The notes under the pieces were generated by a model. It saw nothing but the letters and a program-made list of their open reading frames with translations, made no database searches and had not been told where the DNA came from. A program made the position numbers and the translations under genes. A stretch of DNA of 64,000 nucleotides from Pelagophyceae sp. CCMP2097 (lineage: Eukaryota; Sar; Pelagophyceae), in NCBI GenBank assembly GCA_026770575.1, contig MU657278.1:56521-120520 (forward strand), read 5' to 3'. Below are positions 44,186 through 55,847 of the stretch, one piece after another. How positions within the stretch are numbered: the first letter of the stretch is position 1; each line of letters starts with the position of its first letter.

Positions 44186-44513
44186 CAGTCAGAGACGCGG
44201 CACGCGCTGCGACCGCGGCGTCAAACTCCTCCCGGTGGCGGAGGAGGGAGGCCGCGATCTCGTCGCGCTGGGCCGCGAGGTTACGGTTGCCGTCGCGGAG
44301 CTCGGTGGCGCGCTGCTGCAGGCGGATCTTGTCGCGAGGGGCGGCGTTGTCCTGCATCTGCTCCAAGATGTCGGCGCCGAGCTGGGCCTCCATCTCCTCT
44401 TGTGCCGCCGCAGGTAGAGGCGGATCGGGAGGGGTCGCGCGAGGCGCGGCGCGGGGCGGCACGGAAGCCGAGAGTCGAAGCGCTTGTCGTGGATGAGCGC
44501 GTAGCTAAGGGCC
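44186..44513 (-). CDS. Coiled-coil ORF next to LTR remnant (possible gag fragment)
   Basis: The minus-strand frame carries a Pro/Ala-rich start and then a heptad-like region (EEMEAQLGADILEQMQDNAA; RNLAAQRDEIAASLLRHREE). Read on the minus strand it follows directly after the reversed LTR-like stretch 44515-44650, the position expected for a retrotransposon gag. The frame then runs into the short inverted-repeat sequence. The gag identity is inference from position. Confidence 0.35.
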
Positions 44514-44514
44514 C

Positions 44515-44650
44515 ATTAACCCGTAGTGCCCAGTGCCCACAGTCAGAGTAAGAACTGTGTTAGGAATGAGAGGGTTAGAGTTCCCTCGGCGGAAATGGAA
44601 TCTCCGCAAGGAACGGCGGGATGCCGCGATGCACCAGGCACCCCCGGAGA
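44515..44650 (-). repeat. Reversed LTR-like fragment
   Basis: The minus strand reads GCATCGCGGCATCCCGCCGTT ... CCGAGGGAACTCTAACCCTC ... CACAGTTCTTACTCTGACTG ... GTGGGCACT, the same order as 42310-42480. It is probably a solo or truncated LTR of the same family as the copia remnant. Confidence 0.6.
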
Positions 44651-44659
44651 GCTGAGGTA

Positions 44660-46089
44660 CTCGCCACCAAAGTTCGACTTATCTCAAACTTCCGGAAACT
44701 TCTCTCTTTTGGACTTGGAATTGTCAATTGGCCATCTTTTTGGAATTGATCAAGTCTAAAATGGGGCATTAAGTCCACCACAGAGGGAGAACGGACCCAA
44801 GCCTTTTTTCGGAACGGCTCTCAAAAACATTGGGCGCGCATCCCCTCCTACTTTGATGGCCCCGGACGAGGTGTGGGAGGACGATGGCGACTTGCCCGCT
44901 GCGCCGCGCCGCAGCCACGGCGCCACTTTGCATCCCGGTGCGATCGAGCCGCTCGGGGGAATTGAGGTGACGGCGGTGCGACGCCGCAAATCTGACCCGC
45001 AAAATGCAGTGTCTTGCTTGGAGTCCGGGCTGTAGGAGTGGCGTGCCTCTCTGGGATCTGCATGCGCCACTAGGAGACGGACCCGAATCCCGAACGGGAC
45101 AGGCAGACCCGCTAGAATGACCGCGTCGGCTCGACTGGAAGCCACTCTTCGAGAACAAAACAGAAGAAACTTGACCCTTTTTAGAAATGTACACCATAAT
45201 GAAGCCAATGGGCTCAGGCCAATCAGCGATTTTCTCCAAACCTCATTCTAAGGCGATCGTATACTCGGTTCGTGGTCTCCGCCCCAAGATACCCCGGCGC
45301 ACGAAGCAGCGCCCCCAAACTCGGACTTGGTATACTCTCGATAAGGGTGGATTTTAATTTCGCGTTGGCAACCAAAATTTCCCCCATCGACGCTGCCGTA
45401 GGCTGAGACTCCATCGCCGCCGCCACAGCCCGAGGCTGAAGACGTGAGCAGCTATGGCACGAATCGCTGTCGATATTTGCGCGGTATCCTCCCTGGGACG
45501 CCGCCGCCGCGCCAAACCGCGCGGCAGAAAAGAATTCTAACGCGAGATTGGCAGTGTATTTGCGAGAAAAGTGATGAACTCTGGGAGGCTCGTATGCGCG
45601 CCCCAGGGGGGCTACGGGAAAAAGGTTTTGCGCCAGCCCCATCGTTTAAGACCGGTCTCGCCGCAGTTGGAGAAACTCGCCCGAGGCCCAAATCGGTGCT
45701 AGACTCGGCGGACGGCCCCTGTGTCGTTTCTAGAGAAGCAACGCCCGGACCGCGAGAGACACCGAGACCATGACGAACACACTGTGAGGACCATCCGGAC
45801 CGGATCGTTCGGGTCGTCGTCCTCGGCCGAGGGCGACGCGAGTTTATCATGGGCCCCACTGCCGATGCCCCATAGTGGATGCCAGCAGTCTCTCGTTGGA
45901 AGATGGGGGGAGCAAAGGCTTCTTGCGAGGGTCATGTTCCATCGAGCGGGCGATCTTGCCAGTAATCGGAGCAGTCAAGGCGCGGAGCCTCTCCGCCCAG
46001 TGTGAACCCAGGACCTCTTTGATCTGCCGGGCTTCCGCCCTGAGGCGGCACCTGGCCCAGAGGAGCTGAACTGGAAGAAACAGGACTAT
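44660..46089. other. No confident gene
   Basis: A minus-strand frame at 45223-45642 has a plausible stretch (ESQPTAASMGEILVANAKLK) but no family match, and overlapping frames exist on both strands. The 3' UTR of the WD40 gene should lie near 46000-46089. Confidence 0.35.
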
Positions 46090-49000
46090 TTACGTTCCCT
46101 TTTCATCGACTATGCCTGCAGACAGGGCGTCCTCCGCGTTCATACCCTTGATCTCGACGTCCCACAGCTTGGCCGATTTGTCCGAGCTCGTCGTCAGGAC
46201 GCGCCTGCCGTCGGTCGAGAAGGCGACGGAGAGGACGTAACAAGAGTGCCCTTTTAAAATCTGTTGAAGCTTGCCTGATGAAGAATCCCACACCCTTGCG
46301 AGCCGGTCGCTGCACGCCGTCGCCAGCCTGGATCCGTTTCCGGAGAATGCAACGGACCAGACGCAACCGGCGTGACCTACATGGTGGTACAGCGGGGACT
46401 TGCTCTCGGGATTCGGAGACTTTTTCGAGAAAGTTCCCATAGCAAGTTCCCATAGCAAGTTCCCATAGCAAGTTCCCTAGAGGCGCACCTTTGTCGCGAT
46501 GGTCCAGCGCCGCGCTCGGGACGAGCTTCACCGCGTCCCAGACGAGCGCGGTGCCGTCGTGCGATCCGGTCGCGAAACGCGACCCGTCGCCAGAGTAGTC
46601 GACGGACCAAACCTATCGAAGATGGGTTCTTGGATTTCTTAGACGGATTTCTAAAAAAGTGCGTTGCTGCACAGACGTCCCGAAAAGGACCCAAATTCTT
46701 CGAGACGGTCTCTTGAAGCCCCTCTTGACCCCTCTTTGACGGCATCGAGGCGGTTATGAAGACGGTCCTCTTGACGGCCCTCGAGACGGTCCTCTAATCC
46801 GTCTTCGAGACGGCCTCAAGACGGCATCGAGACGGTTCTGAAGACGGTCCTCGAGACGGCCCTCGAGAGACGGCCTTCAAGAAGGTCCTCGAGACGGCCC
46901 TTTTGACAGTCTCTTGACAGCCCTTTTGACGGCCCTTTTGACGGCCTCAAGACGACCTTGGGACGGTCCTGAAGACGGTCCTTTAGAGGCCCTTGAAACG
47001 GTCCTCGAGGCGGCTTGCGAGACGACTGCGAGACGGCCCTCTAGACGGTCTTCGAGACGGTCTCTTGGCGGCCCTCTTGACGGCCTCAAAACGACCTTCA
47101 GACGGTCTTGAGACAGTCGTCGAGACGGCCCTCGAGACGGCATTTTAGACAGCCCGCGAAACGGGTCTTCGAGACGGCCTCAAAACGGCCCTCGAGACGG
47201 TTTCGAGACGGCATCGAGACAGTCCTCGTCGACATTCTTCGAGACGGTCTCTTGACACCCTTCTTGACGGCCCGTATGACGGCATCGAGGCGGTTCTGAA
47301 GATGGTCCTCATGGCGGTCCTCGAGAGACGGCTTCGAGACGGCCTTGAGACGGTGCTGAAGACGGTCCTCGAGACGGCCCTCGAGACGGTCTCAAACCGA
47401 CCGCAAGGCCAACCTCGAGACGACCCTTCAAACGGTCTTGAGACGGTCCTCGAGATGGCCCTTCAGACGACCCTTCAGACGGCTTTGAAGACGGTCTTCA
47501 GGACGGCTCTCGAGACGATCCCCGAGACAGCCCTCTTGGCGGCCCTCGAGACGGTCTCTCGACGGCCCTCTTGATGGCCGCAAAACGACCTTCAGACGGT
47601 CTTAACATCGCCTTGAGATCGCCCCCGAGACGGCATTTAAGACAGCCCGCGAGACGACCCTCGAGACGGCTTCAAAACAGCTCTGGGGGCGGTTTTGAGC
47701 CATTTTTGAGACAGCGCGGGGCACTTTGAAGAATTCTTGCAAGCTGCCACGCACGGTGCCTTGCAAGCAGCCCTTACAGGGCCCGCCACCGGGTGTTCGA
47801 CACTCGGGCCCCCGCAAGGCCCCTTTGGTGGCCACTTGCCCGGCCTCTGCGGGGTCGCTCGCCCGGCCTCTTTCAAGGGCACTTGAAGAGCCCTCCGGAC
47901 AGGTCCCTGCGTCGGCCTTTTCTAATTGGATCGTACAGCTCCGAAAAACACATCTTTCGAGCGACGGGATCGGGCCCTTCGAAAGGCGCCCGCGAGCTAC
48001 GGTCCACACGACGTTTCGAGGGGCCGAGTGGTCGTCTCGGAGGGCCGTTTGAAGGGACCGTTTCGAGGGGCCAGCGAGAGTGGCTTTCTTGAGAGGCCGA
48101 CTCGAGGCGCCCTCCAAAGGCACCGTTTCGAGGCGCCGTCTCAAGGAGCCAGCATGAGAGGCCTTGTCGAGGGGCCGTCCAAATGCACTGCTTCAAGGGG
48201 CCTTTTTGAGGGGATCTTTCGAGGAACTGTCTCATGCGCCGTCTCGAGCGGCCAAAGGCGCCGTTCCAAAGGGCCGCCCCAAGGGCCCTTCTCAAGGGGC
48301 CGTCCAAAGGCGCTGTTTCGAGGGCCATCTCGAGGGGCCGTCTCGATTCGTCGTCTCGATTGGTCTTCTCGAAGGACCGTCTAAAGGGGCCGTTTCGAGG
48401 GACCCTGACGACGGGCCAGCGAGAGGGGGCCGTCTTCTTGGGACCGTCTCGGACGGGCCGGCTGACAGAGGAGGGCGTTTCGCGGGGGCCCTTGAGAGGC
48501 CGGCGAGAAAGGCCTTCTTGAGGGGCCTTCTCGAGGGGCCGTCCAAAGGCGCCGTTTCAAGGGACCCTCACGAGGGACCAACAAGAGGGGCCTTCTCGAT
48601 TTACCGTCGACAAGGGGCCGTCTAAAGATGCCGTTTCGATGGGCTCTATCTAGTGGCCGTCTCGAGTGGCCGCCACGAGGGGCGTTCAAGTGCCTTTCGA
48701 AGAGGCCTTGCAAGCGACCTCGCAGAGGCCGGGCAAGTGACCGCCAATGAAGCTCCCCGGACGGACTTTTGCGTCGGCTTCTTTTGTGGCTACTATCCCG
48801 GCCTCATCGCGGTCGCTCGCCCGGCCTCTTTCAATGCTTGACCCCACACAGGGTCCCTTGCAAGAGGCCCTTTTTCGGGTCCACACAGGGTCCCTTGGAA
48901 GCTCCTCGCGTCGGGCCTTGCCTGCCACTCGAAAAGGCACCGTCGAGACAGGCGCCGTTTCGAAAGGCGCCTCGAAAGCGCCCCTTTCGAAAAGTTTCCG

Positions 49001-52000
49001 AAAAGCCCCTTTCGAAAAGTTTTAAAAAGTTTTAAAAAAGTTTTAAAAAGTCCCTTTGGAAAAGTCCCTTTCGAAAAGTTTTCGAAAAGTTTTCGAAAAG
49101 TCGTCGAAAGGGTTTTCGGCAACTCCCCCTTTCGACGGCCTTTGGAGACGGCCCCTCAGTCCGGCCCGTTTCCGAAGATGCATCGGGGCGGCGCCAAAGG
49201 GGTGGCCTCTTGAGACGGCCCCTCGAGAATACTCTTCAAGGCGGCCCCTCGAGAAGGCCCCTCGAGAAGGTCACAAAGAAACCTTTTTCGAGGGCCACTC
49301 GAGACGGTCCTGTCGAGATCGTTTCCGTCTCGACGGCCTCTTTCGAAAGGCCCTTCTTCGACGGCTTTCTCCGACAGGCAAATTGAACGGGTTTTCTTCA
49401 ACGGGCCCCTCTGGACTTTTCGACGGCCCATCTCCGACGTTTGAGACGGCCTCTGGAGACGGCCCCTCGACAAGGTACCGTCGAGACTTGGCCTCGAGAC
49501 AATGCTTCGTTCCTCGACAAGGCCCCTCGAAAAGGCACTGAAGACGGCGCCTCGAGGAGGCCCCTCGAGACGGCACTTGCAGACGGCCCCTCTCCGACGT
49601 TTGAGACGGGCCCTTGAGGCGGCATCTCGAGAAGGAGGCGCCTCGACGGCGCCTCAGAAGAAGAAACTTTAAAAGGCCGTCGATGGTTCCTCGGTCCTCG
49701 ACGCTTCCTTTTCGGTCCTTGAAATGCTCTCCTTAAGAGGCCTCTTTCACTTGCCCCGCCTCAGCAATGTCGCTTGCAAGTGGCCGTCCAAGCGACCCTT
49801 CGAGGGCTCGCAAAGGGGACGTCGCAGAGAGGCCGCAGTCGAGGGGCAGAGTCAAAGGGACCTTCGAGAAGCCACCGTCAAAGCGACCCTCGCAGAAGGC
49901 TCGTCTCCGAAACCGTCCAAGGAACTGTACAAAGGAATTGTCCGAAGGGATTGTCCGACCGTCCGAGGCGGAACAGGGGCGGGTTCGGGTTCGCCCTGAA
50001 GTCCCGCGGGTCGGGTTTGCAGGGTTCTCCTCGCTTTGGCCTTGCCCGTCTTTGAGCGGGTCCAGGGGTGACCCAAACCCTTTCTCAGGCGGGTCGTTTG
50101 ACAAAGCCGCGACCCTTTGGCGCAGATTTTCAAACCCCAAGCCCCTTTCGCGCTCCTCGCAAAGGGCCTTGTCAATTGGGCCTCTTCAATTGCCCTCGGT
50201 TTGTCAAGGGCCCTCTGTTTTGGACGGCCGCTCTCGGAGGCCTCTCACGGCCCCTCGTGTGGTCCTTTGGGTGCGGTCCTTTGGGTGGGCCGTTCCTGCA
50301 CGAGGCCCTCCCCTCGTGCGGCAACGGCCTCGAGGTGCCCCGCAAGGCCTCTGCCCCTCGCACCGACCCTCGGAGAGGCCTCTTTCTCGGTCCGTTGTAA
50401 GGTGGACGGCCCCTCTAGCGGACCACCGGGAACTTCTCCTGCCTGGTCACCTGCAAGGCCGGGGGATCCTGCAAGGCCCTTCTTACGCGGCCTCTTGCAA
50501 AGGCCCCGATCAAAAACTCTATCTTGAGACCCCCATGACCTGGAAATGAACTTTGGGTCGATATTGGATACCGTGCTGCCTGAATGGCGTCTGCTTTGGA
50601 CTTTGGCCGTTTTTGCGTCCATCCTTACGGCCGTACTTTGGCGCCAGGAATGCATTTCAAGCGCCTTGCAAGGGGGGGCGCACTTGCGCATCCAACTTCG
50701 AGTGCACGGGCCCGTGATTCGAGCCTTTGCGGGTCAATTGAACCTGCTCAAAGGCCCGCCCTCGGGGACCCCACTTTGGCATCGACCGCCTTTGAAACCT
50801 TTGGAAAGAACGTTTCCGATTGGAATCGGCCACCTTTGGAAAGAACGGTTCCGACCCGAAACCTTTTGAGGATCAAGTTGATTCCCCAGAGGCCCATCAC
50901 CGGCCGCGCCTTGCTGAGGGAACCTTATCGAGGAGCCGTAGGAGGGGTCCGTTTCAAAGGCGCCCATCTTCGGGCCCGCGTTGCCGAGGGAGCCTTCGGA
51001 ATACCTTTGCAAAGAGGTTCTGGGACTTTTTATCAAGACAAGGCAAGGCGGGTTCTGGACTTTTTATCAAGACAAGACGGGCCCGCCGAAAGGGGCCTTG
51101 TCCAGCCCTTTTCGCGCGATTCCGATGATAGGACTCTGGGCCAACACAAAAGAAGAGACCCTGAAAATCGGCTTTGCAAGGGGCTTGAAGAGGGGCTTGA
51201 AGAGGGGCCCTGAGCTACAAGTCGGGGCTGGCCGACGGAGCTGCGCGAGGGGCCGACGGAGCATCGCGAGGGCCCCGACGGCACTCCTCCCGTTTTGGCC
51301 GTCTCAAAAAATGCACAAGGCAAAAAATGCACATGAGACAAGTTCACTTTTTCAACCCGTTCAGGACTCGTACGCAAATACGAGCCTGGGCGATAGTTCA
51401 GAAGAGCTCACAAGCCGAATTCGCACTTTGACTTCTGTCCCCAGAGGCGGCGGCATTTTATCAGCTTTATTTTGGCGATTGCAGTCGCGTCCCACCGAAA
51501 TCGAGGAATTCCTAGGCGAGCGGTTCGAACCCCACCGGCGGCATTTCGAACCTGATCTGGATTTGAACTCAGCCTCACTCGATTTATTTTTATTTTTTTG
51601 AACAATTGAGACGGCCACATTTGCGCGTTTTCTCAGTTCTGAGCAGTTGTGAACAAGTTTGGAGTTGAGCAACTTTGAGTTCAGTTTTCGGCCCTTTTCA
51701 CAGGTTCAGAGCAGTGCGCTTGCTGTTTTCTGAACGAGTTGTGGACAAGTGGGAAAAGTGCCCTTTCCGAATTCGACCTGGATTTCCGACTGGCGCTGCG
51801 GATTGCGGCGCTTTTGTGGCCCGCCGCACTTTTCACTCGCCGGCCCGTCACCGCGTCCCAGATTGTGTGCGTTTTGTTCCAACATCCCGTGATGACTCTG
51901 GAATCGCATGGACTGAAGCGCGCGGCGAGGATGGCTTCCTCGTCGTCCTAGTGGAATCGGGTGAGTCGGAGTGATGGGTTCGGATGCATCTCGAGTCGGG

Positions 52001-54559
52001 TGGCGAAGCGCTTTTTGGCATGCGCGGCACCACATATTCTGAGACGACGCCGCGCGGTCCAAAGAGGCCTCTTTCGAATGGCCCCGCGAGAAAAGGCCCA
52101 AGGACCCCGTGGCAAGGTCCCCTAGACAAGGTTCCTACGACCCCGCGAAAAGGTCCCTGCGACAAGGTCCCCTAGACAAGGTCNNNNNNNNNNNNNNNNN
52201 NNNNNNNNNNNNNNNNNNNNNNNNNNNNNNNNNNNNNNNNNNNNNNNNNNNNNNNNNNNNNNNNNNNNNNNNNNNNNNNNNNNNNNNNNNNNNNNNNNNN
52301 NNNNNNNNNNNNNNNNNNNNNNNNNNNNNNNNNNNNNNNNNNNNNNNNNNNNNNNNNNNNNNNNNNNNNNNNNNNNNNNNNNNNNNNNNNNNNNNNNNNN
52401 NNNNNNNNNNNNNNNNNNNNNNNNNNNNNNNNNNNNNNNNNNNNNNNNNNNNNNNNNNNNNNNNNNNNNNNNNNNNNNNNNNNNNNNNNNNNNNNNNNNN
52501 NNNNNNNNNNNNNNNNNNNNNNNNNNNNNNNNNNNNNNNNNNNNNNNNNNNNNNNNNNNNNNNNNNNNNNNNNNNNNNNNNNNNNNNNNNNNNNNNNNNN
52601 NNNNNNNNNNNNNNNNNNNNNNNNNNNNNCTGCGACAAGGTCCCCTAGACAAGGTTCCATTGGCATGGTCCCTGTGGCAAGCACCCCATGACAAGGTCCC
52701 TGCGACAAGGTCCCTGCGACAAGGCCCCCGTGGCATGGTCCCCTTTGGAAAGGTCCCCGTGACAAAAAGCCGATGTGAAGAACCCTGTGACAAGGCCCCC
52801 GTGGCAAGGACGCTGTGATAAGACCCCCGTGATAAGGTCCCCTTTGGCAAGGTCCCTTTGGCAAGGTCTCTGTTACGCAAACCCTGCGACAAGCTCCGTG
52901 GCAAGGTCCCCGTGGCAAGGGCCCGTGACGAGAACCCCGTGACAAGGACCCCGTGGCGAGGTCCCTGTGACAAGGTCCCCGCGATCCTACAGCAAGGTTC
53001 CCGTGACAAGAGGCACGCGACAAGGACCCTACGACAAGGATCTTGATACAAGAAGCCAGCGGCAAGGTCCCCGTGTCAAGGTCCCCGTGACATGAGCCCC
53101 GCGAAAAGGCCCCTGTGACAAGCATCAGGTCCCCTGTGACAACGACCACGTGGCGAGGTCCCCGTGACAAGGTCCCCTTTGGCAAGGTCCCCTTTGGCAA
53201 GGTCCCAATGACACTGTCCATGTGACGAGAACCCAAGGACAAAAGCCCCGTGACAAGGTTCCGTTAGACAAGGTCTCCGTGTCAAAGACGCTGTGGCAAG
53301 GTCCCCAAGACAAGATCCCCGTGTTAAGGTCCCCATGACAATCCGTGAGACAAGAACCCCGTCACAAGGTCCCTGTGACGAGGACCCTGTGACAAGGATC
53401 CTGTGGCGAGGTCCCCTAGGCGAGGTCCCTGCGGCAAGAGCCCCGTGAGAAGAACCCCGTAGCAAGGTCCCGGCTTCAAGGCCCCCGCTCCCCTGACAAG
53501 TCCCGTGAGACAAGAGCCCCGTAACAAGGTCCCTGTGACCAGCATCCTGTGGCGAGGTCCCCTTTTCGAGTTTCGAGTTTCCGTGCGACCAGGGCCGTGC
53601 GACCAGGGCCCCGATGCAAGGTTCCTGCGACGAGGTCTCTGAGGTACACACTATCTCGGGGATCGTCTTCCGCGACGAGCGTATGTCTTGAGACGGTCGA
53701 TGGAGACGGGCATCGTCGTCTCCGGCCCTGGTCAAACCGCCATAGGCCCCGTCTCCGGAAATGTCTCCGGAAATGAGGAAATAAGGAGTAAGATGATCTC
53801 GATAGAGGACCGACCTTTCCCCCGTCGAGGGCATGTGGTTTCCCGACAATCCCGACGTCTCCGGAGAGGAGAGGGTCCACGTGACCCCGAACGTCCGCTG
53901 GAGGTGCGTTTTCCAGCAGACGCCGCTTCGACCAAAGACAGCACCTTTTTCCCCGTCCCCGCGTCCCAGAGAATCGCGGATCGGTCCATGCCCGCGGTGA
54001 AGAGTCGGCGGCCGTTTGATGAAAATGCGACAGAGGTCACAGCTTGTGTGTGGCCTTGGAACCTTTTCAAAACCTTGCCGTGCTCCAAGTCCCACAACAA
54101 AACAGTCGTATCCGCCGACACGCTCGCCAGCCTCTTCCCACACGGCGAGAAGGAAACGCCGCGGACGCATTGAGAATGACCGCTGAGCTCAATTTGCAAA
54201 CAACCGGTCATTGCATCCACCACCCGCACAGTCGTATCCTCGCTCCCCGTCGCCAACCTCAGACCATCCTGCGAAAACGCGCAGCACGACACCTGCGCGG
54301 TTTCCTCAAATGAGAGTGCAGAAGCGGTTCGTTCCACGGTCTAACGACGACGTACCTCGTCCGTGTGGCCCTCCAGTGTAAAAACCAGCGCTTTCGAGAT
54401 TCGCGACTTTTCCAGACTCTTGCGGTTGATGACGACGGCGCGCGAGACGCCCGCGGAAACGAAACGCGGCTGCGCGGCGACGCCCGCGGACTGCGCGAAG
54501 ATCGCTTTTGAGACCGGCACCGCTTTCAGCGAGAGTCGGCGCGCCGACGCCAGCAGCAT
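46090..54559 (-). CDS. WD40-repeat protein, about 320 residues
   Basis: Exons: 54356-54559, 53945-54292, 46489-46612, 46376-46090. ATG 54559 begins MLLASARRLSLKAVPVSKAI, basic and Ser/Ala-rich, perhaps an organelle-targeting peptide. WD blades follow: TLEGHTDE|VSCCAFSQDG, LSGHSQCVRGVSFSPCG, FQGHTQAVTSVAFSSNG, VWSVDYSGDGSRFATGS, GHAGCVWSVAFSGNG and LKGHSCYVLSVAFSTDG, about six in all, with W-D ends. Every junction is GT-AG with matching phase (E1/E2 phase 0, E2/E3 phase 0, E3/E4 phase 1), and the summed length is divisible by three. The linker between the third and fourth blades is about 8 residues short, so a small exon may be hidden in the 7.3-kb intron 46613-53944, which also contains the gap. 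A scaffold role is expected, but the partner is unknown. The intron 46377-46488 holds three copies of a 13-14-bp CATAGCAAGTTCC unit. Confidence 0.85.
46437..46480 (+). repeat. Tandem CATAGCAAGTTCC repeat
   Basis: Three contiguous copies of a 14-bp unit inside the last WD40 intron. It lengthens the intron without touching the splice sites. Confidence 0.9.
46680..47720. repeat. Short-repeat block (CTCGAGACGGTCC)
   Basis: Array of GACGGTCCTCGAGACGGCC units in the long WD40 intron. The ORFs inside it are artefacts. Confidence 0.85.
47740..48030 (+). repeat. Higher-order repeat, copy 3
   Basis: Forward relative of 13900-14180: GGCCTCTTTCAAGGGCACTT, ATTGGATCGTACAGCTCCG, TTTCGAGCGACGGGATCGGG and GGTCCACACGACGTTTCGAG in the same order. 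Confidence 0.6.
48030..49660. repeat. Short-repeat block (CGAGGGGCCGTC, then GAAAAGTTTT)
   Basis: CGAGGGGCCGTCC units to about 48660, GGCCTTGCAAG units to 48920, a GAAAAGTTTT/AAAAAGTTTT run at 48980-49100, then GAGACGGCCCCTCGAG units in the opposite orientation. Confidence 0.8.
49975..50140 (+). repeat. Dispersed CCCGAACCCG repeat, copy 4
   Basis: Forward relative of 7262-7425 (GGGTTCGGGTTCGCCC, CCCGCGGGTCGGGTTTGC, GGGTGACCCAAACCC, GCGGGTCGTTTGACAAA). It is the most diverged copy. Confidence 0.5.
50150..52080. other. WD40 intron, no feature recognised
   Basis: Intron sequence with GGCCCTTTGG-type motifs and a 28-bp near-duplicate GACTTTTTATCAAGACAAG at about 51025 and 51058. Positions 51300-51730 are less GC-rich and show no gene that I recognise. 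Confidence 0.4.
52080..53640. repeat. 14-bp AAGGTCCCCGTGAC repeat array
   Basis: Same class as 18060-18900 and 20870-21770 but in the reverse orientation. It contains the 446-bp assembly gap, so its true length is unknown. Confidence 0.85.
52184..52629. other. Assembly gap (446 N)
   Basis: Run of N flanked on both sides by the same 14-bp repeat, as expected for an unresolved tandem array. Confidence 1.
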
Positions 54560-55179
54560 GGTCCTTTGGGCGCCGCGGGGGCGCGCTCCTTGGAAGCCGA
54601 CAAGTACAGAGTGTCCTTTGATGCGAAGTACAGAGTGTCCCTTGATGTGTCCAGACAAGCGAGCGCGTATGCTTCGAGTGTCCTTTGAGGTGTATGCTTC
54701 AGAGGCCCCAACGAAGACGCTCGACGCGCGCGCCACCGGCTCTGCGGTTGGAGGCTCCGCGGCGAAGACGGCCGGCGAGGACTCGTTGGACCCTTCGCTG
54801 AGTCACAGTCACTTTCAGCGAAGAAATTCGCGAAAAACACCCGGCTGCGTATAACGCAGGTGGTGTTGTGTATTGGGACACTAAAAGCAGACCGAGAGTG
54901 CGAATCTGCACAGACAACAAGTCGAATCCGCGAGAGTATGGACCGGTATACTCTGCTTTTCCGGGATATGAATAATCAACCCTCACCACAGTAGTCTGCG
55001 GGTACGTTCTTGAGGAGGGGACGTATACGGCCAGGCGCGGCGTGGGCACTTTGGGGTACGTCGCGGGGCGCGAGTTGCCCAGTGCTATGGGAAAACCCGA
55101 AGCGACCACTCGTTTCACAAGGATTTCAAGAACCCTTTAAGAAAATCCGGTGGAGTTCGCGAGGACGTCGACTAGGGGG
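54560..55179. other. Upstream region of the WD40 gene
   Basis: The WD40 frame stays open upstream of ATG 54559 to about 54736, but that part is low-complexity and contains repeated AAGGACACTC(TGTACTT) units at 54600-54690. I therefore chose the downstream start. The rest shows no gene. A TATA-like element is not evident. Confidence 0.4.
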
Positions 55180-55375
55180 TGAGAAAACCACTTGATCCAA
55201 GAGGCAGCCGAGACTGAACATCAAGGAGCGGCTGTTGACATGAAAATAAGACACCATCTGTCACTGACGTGTGCCCTGACAAAAGGGAATTCCGGTCCCA
55301 GTGCCAGGAGCCAGTTACGAAAAGTGTATATAAACACAACCCATTTTTGGCGAGGTTGTACCCAAGGTGGATAAA
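55180..55375 (+). repeat. Dispersed repeat (GGAGCGGCTGTTGACATG), copy B
   Basis: Aligns with 42593-42790 over its whole length, including GGTCCCAGTGCCAGGAGCCA and GTGTATATAAACA. Confidence 0.85.
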
Positions 55376-55847
55376 CTCTTAAAAAGTGTTTTAATCAAAT
55401 CCCTCAAAACGTTGTTTAAAACATGTTCCCAAAACAGGGCTTAAACAGATGTTCTGTGTTTCCCGCCGTGGCGCCGCAGCCCCGCGGCCGCCGGCCGGGC
55501 CCCTGTCTACCCGCGCAGACCCCCTGGAGAGTTGAATAGCTCAAATTGGGGTACTATACTAGGATTAAATCCGCGGCATCGGCCTCGGTGCGTGGTGGCC
55601 CCGTCGCTCTCGCAATTATCTTTGGCGATTCAAAATTATTGGGGAATGATCATCCAGACCGCTTTGTACGACTCCCTGGTCTTCCGCGAGGGTGGCGGAC
55701 GCGCCCTGACACGCGCGATATTTTTAGCGTGTTTAGCACGTGTTTTTGGATGTTTTTGGATGTTATATATAAAATCCCCTCAAAACGTAGATTCAAACAT
55801 GTCCCCTGGAGCCCGTCGCCATGTTTTAATCCACCTTGTTGTACCCA

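Noticed and set aside
54341..54355. A possible 15-nt intron (GTACGT...TAG) in the WD40 gene
   Set aside because: A 63-nt GT-AG intron using the same donor and the acceptor at 54293 gives the exact WD40 sequence (GHTDE|VSCCAFS), so no tiny intron is needed.
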